Origin: an uncultured Methylococcaceae bacterium
Lineage (GTDB): Bacteria > Pseudomonadota > Gammaproteobacteria > Methylococcales > Methylomonadaceae
Assembly (NCBI GenBank): GCA_903859415.1
Contig: CAIOMN010000253.1
Coordinates: forward strand, 1-35,811
Length of the DNA stretch: 35,811 nt
Direction of reading: 5' to 3'
Below the pieces are notes generated by a model, which was given only the letters and a program-made list of their open reading frames with translations, had not been told where the DNA came from and made no database searches. Numbering within the stretch: position 1 is the first letter of the stretch; the number at the start of each line of letters is the position of its first letter. A program made the translations under genes and the position numbers. Positions 35,431 to 35,811 of the stretch are shown piece after piece.

Positions 35431-35811
35431 TTAAGATTCAGCTTTTTGTTCGCGTCCTAGAAGATTATGGACTGCAATTCGCGGATCGAGACCTTCATAG
35501 AGTACTTTGTAAGTTTGCTCAGTAATGGGCATGTCGATGTTATATTTCTTAGCTAATAGAAAGGTTTCTTTAGCAGCTGAAATGCCTTCAATTTCTTGGC
35601 CGATGTTGAGTGATGCTTCTGCTCTGTCTTTTCCTTGGCCCAGAGCAAGACCAAAGCGTCTGTTTCTGGATTGGTTATCCGTACACGTTAAGATCAGATC
35701 TCCCAAGCCTGCCAAGCCCATAAAAGTTTCTTGCTTGCCACCCAGTGCAATGCCGAGTCGGATAATTTCGTTTAGGCCACGGGTAATTAATGCTGCTCGA
35801 GTATTCGCACC
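35431..35811 (-). CDS. gpsA: NAD(P)H glycerol-3-phosphate dehydrogenase, C-terminal part
   Basis: The reading frame continues to the right edge of the window, so only the last 126 residues are present and the start lies outside. The segment [20 protein letters not shown] is the conserved helix with the substrate-binding GAN.R..LI.RG motif, followed by [21 protein letters not shown] and RRFG, both signatures of GpsA. The tail [17 protein letters not shown] is also typical. The enzyme reduces dihydroxyacetone phosphate to sn-glycerol-3-phosphate for phospholipid synthesis. Confidence 0.95.
   Translation of the reverse strand, partial: GANTRAALITRGLNEIIRLGIALGGKQETFMGLAGLGDLILTCTDNQSRNRRFGLALGQGKDRAEASLNIGQEIEGISAAKETFLLAKKYNIDMPITEQTYKVLYEGLDPRIAVHNLLGREQKAES

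Noticed and set aside
1-35811. tRNA or rRNA genes
   Set aside because: No tRNA cloverleaf or rRNA segment was recognised, though no covariance search was possible.

Overview
The window reads as chromosomal DNA of a gammaproteobacterium with AT-rich, densely packed genes. The conserved block kdsD-kdsC-lptC-lptA-lptB-rpoN-hpf-rapZ is typical of the class. My best guess from the overall gene style is a Methylococcales-type methanotroph, but no methanotrophy marker lies in the window, so that is inference.

Layout. Positions 1-6607 look like an accessory island: a 5'-truncated HEPN-like ORF, a small secreted protein, a DUF2971-like protein, a three-gene module of poorly known genes (TIGR04255-like, a 'GWD' protein and an 'AHA' protein), and two tandem Pol-beta-type nucleotidyltransferases of the RlaP/YcgL type. 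Several perfect palindromes and a REP-like hairpin sit between these genes. Positions 6624-8141 hold a small membrane-anchored protein followed closely by a double-hotdog (MaoC-like) protein. Positions 8174-14030 (minus strand) encode a complete tripartite RND efflux system: outer membrane lipoprotein, periplasmic adaptor and inner-membrane pump. It is divergent from the RNA helicase gene dbpA (14258-15643).

Positions 15673-21930 (minus strand) are the envelope and sigma-54 cluster. KdsD and KdsC make KDO, LptC/A/B belong to the LPS transport machine, RpoN is sigma-54, HPF hibernates ribosomes, and RapZ is the RNase adapter and amino-sugar regulator. The usual ptsN gene between hpf and rapZ is absent. 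Positions 21931-22672 are mostly non-coding and hold a frameshifted remnant of an Hsp20 gene, a 3 x 14-bp tandem repeat and a good intrinsic terminator.

Positions 22673-29875 carry an RlpA-like protein, a large hybrid histidine kinase (two PAS, one Cys/His-rich GAF, HisKA-HATPase, two REC), a small membrane protein, a thiopurine methyltransferase and a GT-C-like membrane protein. Positions 30032-35811 are housekeeping: glgC, gloA, a class I aspartate aminotransferase (minus), uvrB, a tiny membrane protein, and the C-terminal part of gpsA running off the right edge on the minus strand.

The best candidates for something undescribed are the three-gene module at 2310-4266 (with a tiny coupled ORF after it), the adjacent nucleotidyltransferase pair, and the Cys/His cluster in the GAF domain of the hybrid kinase. 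All family assignments are by eye from motifs; no searches were run.
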